Position numbers and translations under genes: made by a program. Below are positions 1-11,660 of a DNA stretch of 64,000 nt, one piece after another. Within the stretch, counting starts at the first letter, position 1; the number at the start of each line of letters is the position of its first letter. Source of the stretch: Istiophorus platypterus (lineage: Eukaryota; Chordata; Actinopteri; Istiophoriformes; Istiophoridae); contig CM029124.1 in the NCBI GenBank assembly GCA_016859345.1, positions 20,207,480 to 20,271,479 of the forward strand. The letters run 5' to 3'. The notes beneath the pieces are model-generated. The model searched no databases, was not told the DNA's origin, and saw only the letters and a program-made list of their open reading frames with translations.

Positions 1-59
1 AACAACAGGCATAAACTTCAGTAACACTTTAGTTATGTCACAGCTGTTTTTGTGAAAAT

Positions 60-325
60 GCTAAAAAACACACTGCACACTCGTAGCACGGCACCAAATA
101 GCAGACAACTGGTAACTGATCACAGATAACTGGTGAGCATAGCAGAGCATTTAGCAGCTAAAGAGCCAAATATTTCCCTCAGGAGTTAGCAGCCACCAAA
201 GCAGAGCTAAAGAAAGTAAAAATTTAATTCACATTGATGAGTTGAAACACGGCTCTAAGTAAATGCTAATGTTGCTCAATGTCTACTGGATATGTAAATA
301 ACTACTTACTTGAGTGGGACCTTTT
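60..325 (+). repeat. Dispersed repeat family C, copy 1
   Basis: Shares a run of landmarks with 38440-38680: AATATTTCCCTCAGGAGT, an AGAGCTAAA-type purine block, then AAATGCTAATGTTGCTC and GTAAATAACTACTT (AATACTAATGTTGCTC and GTGAATAAGTAACT in the other copy). I recall similar sequence as a common fish interspersed repeat. It lies in an intron of the phospholipase gene. No coding capacity; class unknown. Confidence 0.6.
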
Positions 326-487
326 GACCCCTTAAGGAGGCATAAAACATCACCTAGTGACATGTAAAAAAAGTAAATAAAAATGAAATAAGCAGACTAT
401 GACACCCATAATCCAGTAATGGGCGAACACAATACAAAAAAAATGGGGGTCAAAAAACGTCTTAAGCTGAAAAATTTCTGTTGTCAG

Positions 488-642
488 ATTCGTCCGTTCC
501 ACCTTGCCTTCGCTCGGAAGAAAGATTCCACCTGGTAGATGCTGGGCTGCTGATCAATGTAGGCTACCCTCCGTTTCTGGGAGACAAGAGACACATTGAC
601 CTCATCATCGCACCGGATTACAGCGCTGGAAACATGTTTGAA
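488..642 (+). CDS. pla2g4c-like: pla2g4c-like exon with catalytic Asp
   Basis: Acceptor TTGTCAG ends at 487. The first two bases complete a codon begun upstream. The frame then reads SSVPPCLRSEERFHLVDAG and runs to NMFE, with donor GTACTG at 643. The Asp of VDAG (538-540) corresponds to the catalytic Asp of the cPLA2 dyad. Confidence 0.85.
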
Positions 643-3462
643 GTACTGTAAAGAGTGTATGTTGTGTGTGTGTGTGTGTGAACAATTTCTCTAGGGCATT
701 TGATGTTATGTTTAATTTAAAAAACAAAAAACAGATTAGAAAGACCACATTGAAAATACAAACCTAATAGTGCAACCTCACTGCAACAAAAGTGATCACA
801 GGTGTGACATCCAGTTCAGTCTAATTGCATGAACAAGGTTATCCAATAACCTGTGAACACCCTCGCAACTGTTTAGACAGTGTGAAGTCTCTGCATAAAG
901 TCAGCCTCTACACATGGCGTCCATGAAGAAAAAAAACAGCACAAAACTGCAAGATTAAACTTTGCCAAAGAACATGAAAAGGAGCCTGACGAGTATCGGC
1001 AGCGCATTTTTTGATCGGACGAAACAGATCAGATCAGATGGAGTCCAGCCCGTTTGGCGTGGACTTGGCCAGGACTACCACAGTGACAGTATGTTGCTGA
1101 CTGGTAAACATGGAGTTGAGAGTGTGCTGTGATAGGGCTGCATGAGCGCAACAGATGTAGGGGAGATGACATTCATACTGTGGATGGCAAGTTTGTGTAT
1201 CCAAATATGGAACGAAGAGACGACTCCCTGTCTCAATGAGCTTGGCAGGAGAGGAATTTTCCAGCATGATACTGATCCAGAGGCAGAGGCCGAGATATTC
1301 TGCCTTCTTTTCACAATAATGTGTTTATCTCAAAAACACGAGATCCTACATTTCCCTCTGGGGCCTCGGCAGTATATCGCCCTTTTAAAGTATCTCGATA
1401 TATTTTCAATCGCGATAAAGGATTCGACAAAACTGTTTATATTGATATAGTTTATGTTGCATTGAATACACGCCTGCTTCCTCCTTAAAGGTCTTCCAGT
1501 GTTTGCATCTCTCCTCTCTCATACATTGATATGAAGATATTTTTCTAAATTTTATATATTTTTTCATTTATATAAATGAATGAATTCATGTGCAGCTGTA
1601 TATTTTCAAACTGGGTGGGCCCATTACTTTTGTTCTGTTACATTTCTATTGCTATTTGCACAGCTTTGAGTGTTGTTAAGCAGGATAGGAAAACCTGTAA
1701 ATCTACTCTAAGTCAATCTGTCTATTGTTATTTCTGACCCATAAATACCTAATAAACAGATTTGTATCCGTGGATGTACCTCTGACTTATTAGGTTTAAG
1801 ATGACTGACTAATTACAATTCCTCAACTGTGATTTGTTGCGCACACAGCAAGTTTTATGCTATAAAACCTGAGAGAAAGTTCATGCTCTGCTCTCTTCAC
1901 AGACTCTGACTCTTGCCAGAGACTATGCAGCTGAGGTGAAGAAGCCTTTCCCAGAGATAGACAATAAAACCCTGGAGGAAAGAGACTGGCCAAAGGACTG
2001 CTACGTGTTTGAGGGAAAAGAGAAGGAGCCCACGATCGTTTACATGCCACTCTTCAACAGACAGAACTGCAAAGGTCTGTTGAACACACATATGCACACA
2101 CAGGATTTTTTATTTATTTATTTATTCTTGTGCATGTTTGATTTTCTTCTCAAAGGCAGAACATACAAGTTAGCCAACCGGCAAACTTGTTGTAGTGGGG
2201 TTTTTTTTCGCATATAATTTAGCCCATGCAACAAAACAATATTAAAATAGCAGTGTGGGTTATCTGTGGGTTAGCCAGGAAACCGTGTTTTGCAAATTTT
2301 GTTCCCTCTGTTAAATGAAGTACCTTCTAAGTAAAGGGGTTTTGTCATGCTTATAGAGGTGCCGCTGCAGTGGGACATATATTGTCTTGTGCTTGTTCCT
2401 GGCCATATTTGTGGTGCATTTGTACTGGAACTGTAAGAGATATCTTTCTGTTTCCTTCAAACAGTAAGTGTTTCTTTTTGTAAAGTTCAAACCATGTCTC
2501 TCAGTAGAAGCCAAGCTTTATTTCACATTTACTTACTCCATAAATAAGAAGCTTGGGAGAAAATAAAGACCCCACAAAATGGCATTTGAAGTTGTGTATG
2601 TGATTTATTTTGGCCTCACTCATGACATTTCCATCAGCCTCAGCTGCAACCTGTGTTCAATGCCAATTAGCATATGCTAGCATGGTAACACGCAAAACTA
2701 AGATGTTAAAACATTAAGCCTGCTATAGATCAGCATGTTAACATTGTCATTGTAAGTATTTTACCATGAGGACATTAGCATTTACATCAAAGTACTGCTG
2801 AGCCTAACAGAGCCACTAGTGTGGCTGTGGACTCATGGTCTTGTTTTAATAGTGAAATGGTTTGGATCTGATTTGGAAAAGTCTGATTATACATAGTACA
2901 TTAGCTTTGGCAGTAATATATTTCAGACCATGGACCTGCCATAAACAATCCAACCTCATCTATGCTGAGCCACCGTTGCCATCACAACCACAATCTTTGT
3001 CGCTATATTTCACATCTTTTGCTTGGTTTAAGTGTCAGACTGTTTACTTGAGGAACTTGACCGTGCACATCTCACCAAAACAAGAATCTCTGAGAACAAA
3101 TGCTGTTTACGGCCAAAATGCAGTGAGTCCCGGTGTTGTAAACACTGCCAGACAGGAAACTAAACTGTATTCTCAGCACTAGTTGTGCCATGTAATTCTA
3201 ACTAGCTCAGGTCGACCTTATACTTTTAACATGGAACAGAAGGGTTCAATATCACCTTGTGCCTCATATGTCTTCACTGTTTTCTATAGATGCACAGGTG
3301 TTTAAAGCAAAGATGGAGGAGTTCTCGACCTTCCAGCGTCCCTTCAGTGAGGAGAACATTAAGGCTGTGTTTGACATGGCTGCGGCTAACATGAAGAACA
3401 ACAAGGAAACTCTGCTGAGGGAGATTAATAAGGCTGTATTCCGCCGACAGACCAGGACGTAG
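488..3462 (+). CDS. pla2g4c-like: Cytosolic phospholipase A2, PLA2G4C (gamma)-like, 3' part (three last coding exons)
   Basis: Coding exons 488-642, 1903-2074 and 3290-3462 (stop TAG 3460-3462); the 5' exons lie left of the window. They encode about 166 residues of the C-terminal half of a patatin-like cPLA2 catalytic domain. These enzymes cleave fatty acids from glycerophospholipids or lysophospholipids with a Ser/Asp dyad. The motif VDAG at 535-546 holds the expected catalytic Asp (codon 538-540); the nucleophile-serine exon is not in view. The order VDAGLLIN, DLIIAPDYSAG, PFPEID, YVFEG and MPLFN matches the end of human PLA2G4C. All junctions are GT-AG and in frame. The protein ends FRRQTRT, so I see no C-terminal CaaX prenylation box like that of human PLA2G4C. 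The family is certain; the exact paralog is less so. Introns (643-1902, 2075-3289) hold only repeats. Confidence 0.85.
659..680. repeat. (TG)n microsatellite
   Basis: Short TG run just after the first visible phospholipase donor site. Confidence 0.8.
1903..2074 (+). CDS. pla2g4c-like: pla2g4c-like penultimate exon
   Basis: Acceptor CTTCACAG ends at 1902 and donor GTCTGT starts at 2075. It reads TLTLARDYAAEVKKPFPEID through MPLFNRQNCK, the segment after SAG-FET in PLA2G4C. It ends with one base of the next codon. Confidence 0.85.
2595..2850 (-). repeat. Dispersed repeat family B, copy 1 (reverse)
   Basis: Read on the minus strand it has the hallmarks of the copy at 11160-11660: ATCTTAGTTTTGCGTGTTAC, CATGCTAGCATATGCTAATT, and AATGTTAACATGCTGAT upstream. 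This is the 5' portion of a widespread fish repeat rich in GCTAAC/TTAGCA words. It lies in the last phospholipase intron. Confidence 0.6.
3290..3462 (+). CDS. pla2g4c-like: pla2g4c-like last exon
   Basis: Acceptor TCTATAG ends at 3289. With the leftover G it reads DAQVFKAKMEEFSTFQRPFS and ends FRRQTRT-stop at 3462. The C-terminal helix (NMKNNKETLLREINKAV) matches the end of PLA2G4C, without its Cys-rich tail. Confidence 0.85.
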
Positions 3463-3880
3463 AGATTGGCCTAAGTGAGATTGGTGGTAACTGAGACAAC
3501 AAAAGTTTGATCAAACCTGGATCCAACAACTCTCTTCAGCATGTAATATGTGACCTCGATGTGTCTGAGGAAAAACTGGGCCTCATGCAAGAGTAAAAAA
3601 AATTCAATTCGAAAGTTCATTCAACTTGGAAACACAAGCTCCCCTGCTGCCCTAAACTCTGAGTCACTGGACTAAAGTTGACATTATGACAAGCAAGGTA
3701 CCTTACCCCCTAACTGCTCATTGCAAATGGGTTATATGCATAGGTCATGAGAGGCGAGTGCAAATTGATGAGGGAAAAAAATATTAATTTAAATGATTTT
3801 TAGCATAAGGCTTCACAATAACAAATGGGAAAAAAGTGAATGGTTTGAATACTTTCTGTAAATAAACAAAATAAATAAAA
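3463..3880 (+). other. Probable 3' UTR and poly(A) signals of pla2g4c-like
   Basis: AT-rich sequence after the stop, with AATAAA at 3861-3866 and another within 3874-3880. No reading frame of interest. The transcript end is inferred from the signals only. Confidence 0.45.
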
Positions 3881-5815
3881 GATAATGAACACTTAATGAT
3901 TTCTTCCTAATGATGACACTTGATTTCTTCCTCCTGTCTTTGCTGTAAATTACCAGATGTTTTAGTTTCTCCTCCCTTACTTCACTATAATAAGCACAGA
4001 CCTAAGTCATGAGTGATTAAAAGCTCAGGTCACAGTGTCTGCACCATTACACACAGACCATCTGCACTATCCATGCCTATGTTATGGTACTGCAGGGGCA
4101 GACCTTGTCACTTCAAATTAAGTTGATTAATTGGTCAATACTTCTTCAAAAGTAGTCAAACCAAGGGAGTTTTTATATCACTAATTAGCTCCAGTTTGTG
4201 CCTATCATGTGTTAGCATATATCAAAGAGATAAAAATCAGTTTCTGTACAATTAACTGACAATAATAACTTATAATAATAGTAATTACTCAGTTATGTTT
4301 GAAAAACCCAGACAATCATTTTAAAACACTTAAATTTATATGAAGGCATTTCCAAAAACCCCAAATTCTTCTTTAAGCATATGGGAGACAATATATTGTG
4401 CCTGTATGATTAAAAAAGGTTTTCAGTCTGTTTCTCAAGTTGCACCTTGGCTTCAGAATCAAAACAAAGAGAGCAGATTGATGGCTACCAGGACAAGACA
4501 AAAAGTCGCAACTTTGAAAAAGGATAAAAATGTTTTTTACTGAGCAGCAGATGTGATATTTCGTCAGCCGGATGGTTAGAAGATTCTTTTAGGATTATGA
4601 AGATGCCTTCAGTCCAGAGGTTAATGACAAATGTGTCTTGGATATGGAGTCAGGATCTGAGCCAAAAAGATTATATTGGGAGATTTTCCTACACTTAACC
4701 TCTGCATTAGTCTGGTTTGATTTCAGCTGTTCAGTTGAACACATAAACTGCTGCACAAGACCATGAGGACACAGCAAGAAAAGACAGCTCAGACCTTACA
4801 GATTCACCCAGACTCTCCCACAGTATCACAGCAGTATGTCTAAGTTTATGACTTTGTAAAAAGTGGCAATCTTGTAGCCTGACCCATAAAATCCACACTC
4901 AGTACAACACATCACACAGTTAATTATCATCATAACCACAGCTTACTAATATAATGTTTCTAACTGGTTGTAAGTTTATGTCACTGAGCTGCCTATTGGA
5001 GATCTCAGAGTAAGAACCTTGATTTTAACCTGCATGTTTCTTTCTCCCTGCAAATACCTTGTTGCTCATGGGTGTATGTGTTATTTATACAGTATATTAC
5101 CATTTTTTGTGCTTGGACTTCTTTAGTTTACACATATATGTAAAATGAAAAATTAGCATAAAAATAACTTGTGCTTTACATACTCAAACCTGGCACATTG
5201 TGTGGAAAGAATGAACTTGAAATGGGCTTATGAACTCAGGGAGACATTAATGAAGTGAATGAAAACTGTGAGACCCCTGGGGTCAACAAGTATTAGGGAT
5301 TATGAATGTTTTAGAGGGGCTGCAGCAGAGGAGCACAACATCTTCCAGGTACAGAGCTGTGGGTAAGCTCAACACTTCTTAAGTAGGCCACTGGCAGAGA
5401 AGCAGTCTGTATTGATCAGCATGCACCATGGGCATCAGCTTCGAGTGCCCTGCATTGCAAACAAAGGCTGGCAACTTTACAATCACCTCATTCTGTTTAC
5501 TGCCCATTTTCTGCCTCCCTTTCAGACACTTGTGCCCATAAACAGAAACCTACACCTATTAAACCAATAACCAACAACACTATAGCTAGATTTTGATGAC
5601 CCCTGATTTGAATCAGATTTTATTGATGAATCAGGCCGAGGTTTCAGTTTTTCCGTATCTAAACAAACCAAACTAACGTGCATCATCACAGGAAATGTCA
5701 CATGCCTTGCTGTGTTTGGTATTGTTCAAAAACACACTGTGGTAAAGAGCTGTGTTATGACTGCTAAAAATTACTGTCTCTTAACTGACCATGGTTTGAC
5801 ATCTGGTCTGTGCAG

Positions 5816-5867
5816 AAAGACTGGGATACAATGTACAAAGACACCATCAGCATTTCTCTTCAGACAG
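5816..5867 (+). other. Exon-like island of unknown identity
   Basis: Between a fair acceptor (TCTGTGCAG, ends 5815) and a donor (GTAGAG, 5868) lies a 52-bp open stretch reading KDWDTMYKDTISISLQT in one frame. I do not recognise it and no partner exon is visible nearby. It may be chance, a lost pseudogene exon, or part of a lncRNA. Confidence 0.2.
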
Positions 5868-5869
5868 GT

Positions 5870-5871
<2 letters not shown>

Positions 5872-5936
<65 letters not shown>

Positions 5937-5990
5937 GTGTGTGTGTGCATGTGTGCGTGCATGCATGTTTGTGTGTGTGTGTGTGTGTGT
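5872..5990. repeat. (TG)n microsatellite, interrupted
   Basis: About 120 bp of TG repeat with GCGTG, GCATG and TTTG interruptions, followed by (TTTGTATG)-like degenerate units. It creates spurious Cys-Val or Thr-His frames. Confidence 0.95.
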
Positions 5991-7349
5991 TTGTATCTGT
6001 TTGTATGTGTGAAGAAGTATGACGCAGGCATGTGCTCATTAGAAGTGTGAAGGGGCAGCTGCAGAAACCATCTCCCTCTCCTTTATTGCTGCAGTGCCTT
6101 CCTCTGCTTGTTGCAATTATCACCTCCACTAACGTGTAACGAAAAAGGAGGGAGGTGGGAAAGCAACGAAAGCCAAGGTTGCAAATGAGACAGAAGGCTA
6201 GATTTCAATTTGGAAGCTTAACAAACTAGGTAAAAAACCTCATGTGCATGACGGGGCCACTCTTTATCTGTTTGCTTCACTCTCTTTGCTCAAATATACA
6301 GTAATTTAATGCAACTGATTTCCCAATAAAGTTGTTCTCATTTACATCTTTTTCTGCTTCTGCTGTCAGAAAATGGAACAAGTATGAACAAGTATGATAA
6401 AGTCATTGAACCACAGCTCATTAAGACAACATACCCAGAATTCACTTCCAGGCTATTTCCAAGCTGCTGCTCTGCTGCTAAAATCCTGGTTTTATAACTG
6501 TGACATTGTGATGTTATGACAAAATCACCATACACATGAGTTAAGGACAACATCTGTGCGAAGATTTCAGTGTTATTTACTTAAATGATCACTGAGAGAG
6601 AAAGTTAGAAGCTCATCATCTATGTCAGCTGTCAAGTGGTCGAAATCTGTTTACTGTAAATGGGAAATAGCTGGGATTTGTTCAGAAAGTTGCCAGATTT
6701 GTCGCTAGGTGGTCTGAAAAATCTGTGAATCTAGCGACAAAGGCATTGTTGACACTGCCTGTAAATGCCCCCCTAATCATGCAGTAGAAACTGTTTGTGC
6801 TAATTCATTTTGAAAGAGCAACAACCAATGGGGAACTCCATCGCTCAGCCAGTAACTCCACTTACATTTGCATTCATAGGGCTGGCCCAGCTGTTGTAGT
6901 CCAGCCAAAAATGGAATTAATGAATACATATGAAAAACATATCCCACTATCACTGGCCACAGTTACCAACATATGTTGTCGACATCAGCACCAAAAGATG
7001 GCATATGAGGATGAGTTTGCTCTTGCACTGCTGCCAAGTCAGCAGTGATGCTAAAAGCTGTCATAGCACATGTGTAGTCATCGTACATTGACATTGTACC
7101 TGCCAGCATTGCACCATAGGCCTTAGCATTAGCCTGATGGGCTAAATTACAGGATTGTAGATGCAATATATTTTTATGTGCACGACTAACACATCAAGAG
7201 CATTGCAAGCACCTTGTTCAGACTCGTTTCCCTGCGCTCTCTCTCCTCCTCTTTATGCTGTGCCTTCCTCAATGACCCTGTCCTTGAGATACTATACTCT
7301 CTTCATACACCCAAACCCCACCCTATCCAACACTTTCACACACACTTCT

Positions 7350-7382
<33 letters not shown>

Positions 7383-7393
7383 CACACACACCC
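7350..7393. repeat. (CA)n microsatellite
   Basis: CA run with one CAAACA interruption. Confidence 0.95.
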
Positions 7394-8254
7394 ACATGCA
7401 CAGCAAGTCAATTAAAAATGTTTTTTTAACACTGAGCAGTTCCAAGTCTAAGTTCTGACTATACATACTGTGGATGCATATGTTCAAGTGTGTACACATA
7501 CTTTATGTCTGTGAACATATGTGTGTGGCTTGTATATTATACATATTTAGTGTCCCCGGAGATTTATGACCATCCATTCTATAATCTCATTTTGCAGTGT
7601 AGCTGCTCATACAAATGGATGCCATATACACTGGGTGGCTTTAATGTAGCAGTAGAAGTAGCAGCCCTCTGGTTCTCCTCAGATAACAATGGAAAGAAAA
7701 TGTTTTGCAGCCTGCTATCAGGATAATGAATGGGTTCCAATCAATAGCTTTCTGTTGAGAACAAACCCTCAGAGAGGAGACAGAAAAGATTGAGACTCTT
7801 ATTGATCAAAAACAAAGGAAAGAGTTAGGAAACAATTATCATCATGCAACACACTTTGTTCTCTCAAATGTCAAATTACTGATTGTCCTACATAAATCAA
7901 ATTATTGTGCAGATGTTTATTACATATCGTTACATATTGACAATAAATATCAGTCTCTATAAAAGTGGGTATTAAGGCCTCACTTTTATGTTTTGTGCTT
8001 TTTCCCCTTGAAACCTTGTAACCTTGAAAATCAGGTTCAGACACATTCAAATTAAGGAAACACAACCAGGAAAAGTTCTATTCCTGCAGCTGACACAGCT
8101 TTATATGTTAAAACTTATGCTCATGCATTCATGATACAATTGCATGACAATAATACATAACACTCTTCAGGTCAAAAGGTGAACTATATTCTGTGTAATG
8201 GATGAAAACGATTTTAACCATTTACTTCCTTCTGTTATGTGACTGGCAACCACA

Positions 8255-8450
8255 GTTGAAAGCAATAGTTTGTCAGTTTGGGAATTGTGCTTATTAGCTT
8301 TTTTTGCTGAGAGTTAGATTGATACCACTCTCACATCTGTGTTTCTATCTAGAGTCAGAAGGGAGCAGGGGGGAAACAGCTAACCCGACTCATAAATGCA
8401 CAACTTGTCCTTTTTTACACCTGGGTTTTTGTAAGGATTATACAAAATGA
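8255..8450 (+). repeat. Dispersed repeat family A, copy 1
   Basis: Ordered landmarks: AATAGTTTGTCAGTTTGGGA, TGAGAGTTAGATTGATACCA, CTCTCACATCTGTG, GGGGGAAACAGCTA, and a 3' part with AACTTGTCCTTTTT and GGGTTTTTGTAAGGATTA. The same order recurs at six or seven other places in the window on both strands, so this is a mobile repeat; the class (SINE or MITE-like) cannot be told here. Confidence 0.65.
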
Positions 8451-10937
8451 GTTTTAGAAGTGCTTGCAAACTTTTTTTTAATCTTTGGGTGTTGAACTTT
8501 TAATTCAATTAAATTTCTGAAATCTTTCAAGAAATGGAGAGTGGATTACATTTGGTCATTGTCTGGTTTGCAATGAATAAATATGGGACAATATCAAAAA
8601 CACATGCCATCCCCTATAATGTTTGCCATTTGTCATGGTAGGTGAAGAAAAAACAAACAAGGAAATGGGCTCTGCAATATTGTTATCAATCATAATAACT
8701 TTCCTCTTTAGTAGGTTGCTACCCGCTGTTCTTGAACTGGGTATATGTTTGTCCCTGAAGTCAGCAGATATCATTCATCATGCCAGTGTCATACCCTCAG
8801 TCACAGCAAAGAGAGGGGGGCTCCATTTTAGTATGCAAAGCACTTTGGATTTGAGAAGCAAGCAGTTTGACTCAGCATTAACCATGGAGATCTGATGGCA
8901 AATCCTCTCCGTCAACACAATTATACTGTTCCCCATGGTTGGAGGAGATTTTCTTAACTTAAGTCAAGACCTCTAATCTGAAAAGATGGTGATATAACTA
9001 TGAATTCTTTAAGATGGTATATTGACAGGTCACCGTAAGCAAAAATTGCAGTTTAGTTCAATATACATGCTGCTTTGCAAGTTACTAACACTATATTCAT
9101 GACAAATGGGCTTCAACTACTAATTATGAAAAAACTCTAAACTAAAAGAAAACTTGTGACACTCTTTCAGCATAGTTTTATCTAAGTTGTAATAGTTGAG
9201 CCTTGCACCTAATAGGCCACCATTTTCTCCTTCATACAACAGGGTCACTTCCCAAACGTCAATTCTGCAGAGGGAACACAGGTTAGCAGCTTTAGCTCTA
9301 AGCTCCAGCCATAGGTTTTAGGTTTTAGGTGAGATAAATTGAATGTTTTCCATCTAATCTTCCATCTAATCTTCTTATATTCATCCATTTCCTTTTTAGA
9401 TATTCCTCCAATTCTAGACTGTAATCTCCTGACTGTGTGGCTCCTCTCATCTACACAGCGACTGGACTCAATGCGTCAGTGGTTCCACTTCACCATTGAT
9501 GGAATTTCCCTGTAAACCTTCTGTGGAACAGTTTGTGCTGCCTGACTTGGCCCATAGTGGCTGATACTAAGTGTTTGGTGTGAAGCAGTTGCGTGCTTGG
9601 CAGTTTGGGGTTTTGGAACATCACTTGAATAAAAACATCCCCAGTAAAAATTTGTACTTTCAGTTTTCCCTTTAGTAAAGTGTATTACTTAATATTCTGT
9701 GATCCTTTTTTAGGAGAATAAACCAGAGCACCTGTTCTGAATTTTTCTCTCAAAGATCTTAAGAAAATGTGCTACCCTATAAAATAGATATAATACATCT
9801 ATTTCAACTCATTAAATCAAAACCCCTCCTGTTAATTATGCCAATGTGGGTTATTTTGTCCTCGGCATCTGTTATCACACCTATCTCACTGCAGTAATGA
9901 CAGTGGGCTTGCCACAACATGTTAAAAGACCCCCCCACCATCACCACAATACACCATCATGAAAGAGAGCAGTGCACAACATTGATCCTGTCACATTTTA
10001 TGTGTCAGTTGCTATGTGCTTAGAATAATTTGCTCACGCAGTTGGGCTGTCTGTCTCCGCAGGGAAACCGAATTGGGGGGGGGGGCTAATGCTTAACAAC
10101 CATTTGTCTTAAATAACGCTATCATTTGTGAATGATGCTCCTAATTCATGATCACTGCAAGTGAGTCATGAGATTAATTTATGGTATTGATATGGATACA
10201 GATGTTGGCGGGACATCACATCATGACTATACATAATTTCACATTTAAAATATATATATACCATTATCACATATTCTGCACCCTACACACAGACACTTAC
10301 AGACACAGCATTAGACAGAGATGCAACTGTTCTCCCATACATCCTCATCAGACATGATTAGACTAAGAATCATGCGATCACATCTGGGAGGTTAAATACA
10401 GCTTTTGCTACAGTAATTTATGCTAATTAGTTTCACTCTCCTGCAGCAGGGACTAAAAATGATATGCGGTATTTTATATTGTATCTTGGCTCAAAGATTT
10501 GATCTATATGACAGAGACAGGTTGACTTAAAAACCGTGTCATTTATAATGGATGAAAGCATCAATATGGCATTGTTGTGTTACCTTAGCTAATACTTTTC
10601 CTGCATGCAGTTATTCACATAGTTTGCAGGCAGGTAAACATATAAGCCAAACCAAAGTCCATCTGTGTAAAAAGATCATAAAGGAGAAGTTGAAAACTGC
10701 AAAACACCGGAGCAGCTTTAATCTGAACAATGCTTTGATAGAAATCAGAGGATAAGAGGGTGACTGTCTGACTGTTGACACCAACAGCAGCTCGGGAGAC
10801 AGGAAGTGCAAACAGAAGAATAAATAGGTTTCATGGTGGTGAATATTCATGATGAAAAATTATTCATGATAGTAATAAAAAAGGCACAAATACATGGTCA
10901 GTGAAGGAATAAACGTTAACTGCCTGATAGGCATTTT
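8451..10937. other. Intergenic, no gene; candidate regulatory block near 9.8-10.5 kb
   Basis: No gene recognised. About 9760-10460 is complex, non-repetitive sequence rich in TAAT/ATTA words (GAGATTAATTTATGG, TTATGCTAATTAG). It includes an 11-G run at 10075-10085. The rest is featureless AT-rich DNA. Confidence 0.5.
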
Positions 10938-11150
10938 AAAGGAACAGTGTCACATTTTGGGAAGTATTCTTGTTTGCTATTTTACCCGGAGGCAGATGAG
11001 GAGATTGATAGAAATGTCATCTTTCACCTCCATCACAGTGATTGCTCCAGGATGAATTTAGCTTAGCTCTAAGACTGGAATCAGAGGAAAACTAGTATAA
11101 AAGATTAATAAAAGGAAAAACGAGGCTAGGATTTTGCAGCTACACTAAGC
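10938..11150 (+). repeat. Dispersed repeat family A, copy 2
   Basis: Landmarks: AAAGGAACAGTGTCACATTT, TTGGGAAGTATTCTTGTTTG, GCAGATGAGGAGATTGATAG, TTTAGCTTAGCTCTAAGACT and GGAATCAGAGGAAAACTAG. It abuts a family B copy, giving a composite repeat block of about 720 bp. Confidence 0.65.
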
Positions 11151-11159
11151 TACTTGAGC

Positions 11160-11660
11160 TAGACACTAACATTACCATGTTGACATGTTCACAGTTACAG
11201 TGCTAAAATGCTGATGTTAAGGAGTTATAATGTGATAAGACATAATATGTTTACCATCTTAATTTGCATATTAGTATGCTAACATTTGCTAATTAGTACA
11301 AAATACAAAGATGTTTTGATAGTAGCTCTCTGCAAGTAGTAAGTAATAAACCAAAATATTGGACAAATTTTGACCTGTTGATTGGGCTAAATGAAACATC
11401 AGGAGACCAGCAAAAAAATATTACAATTCATCCCAAGTAAGACATAAAAGCCTGTACCAAATGATAATCTTTCCAATGGTTCTCAAGACATTTCACTGAT
11501 GAGTAAAAATGTCAACCTTATGCCGGGGCCAGAGGACAAGTCAGGTCATCAGCAAAGTCAGTAGAGTTCATCTTATCAGGAAATTGAATTTCTGTTGAAA
11601 ATTTTTAAAGTAATCCATCCAATAATTGTTCAGATATAAAGTGGCGGACAGGAACATAGA
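11160..11660 (+). repeat. Dispersed repeat family B, copy 2 (longest)
   Basis: Landmarks in order: ACATGTTCACAGTTACAGTG, AATGCTGATGTTAAGGAG, TATGCTAACATTTGCTAATT, ATTGGACAAATTTTGACCTG, TTACAATTCATCC, TGTACCAAATGATAA, GACATTTCACTGATGAGTAA, and AATCCATCCAATAATTGTTC before AAAGTGGCGGACAG. The second half is shared with 46600-46950 and the first half, reversed, with 2595-2850. Confidence 0.7.

Larger units (their letters stand above)
3881..8254. other. Intergenic, left desert segment
   Basis: No convincing gene on either strand. Contents: one 52-bp exon-like island (5816-5867), a long TG tract (5872-5990), a CA tract (7350-7393), and a faint GCTAAA/TTAGCATTAG-rich stretch near 7020-7150 that may be a very old family B fragment. 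The rest is AT-rich sequence without recognised structure. Reading frames of 60-110 codons here have no domain, splice support or family resemblance. Confidence 0.6.

Noticed and set aside
5712..6129. Long Cys-Val and Thr-His reading frames on both strands
   Set aside because: They are products of the TG/CA microsatellite; the same applies near 7161-7429, 18458-18946 and 50299-50717.
10075..10085. 11-G run as a possible G-quadruplex
   Set aside because: A single run without further G tracts nearby; not enough for an intramolecular quadruplex.
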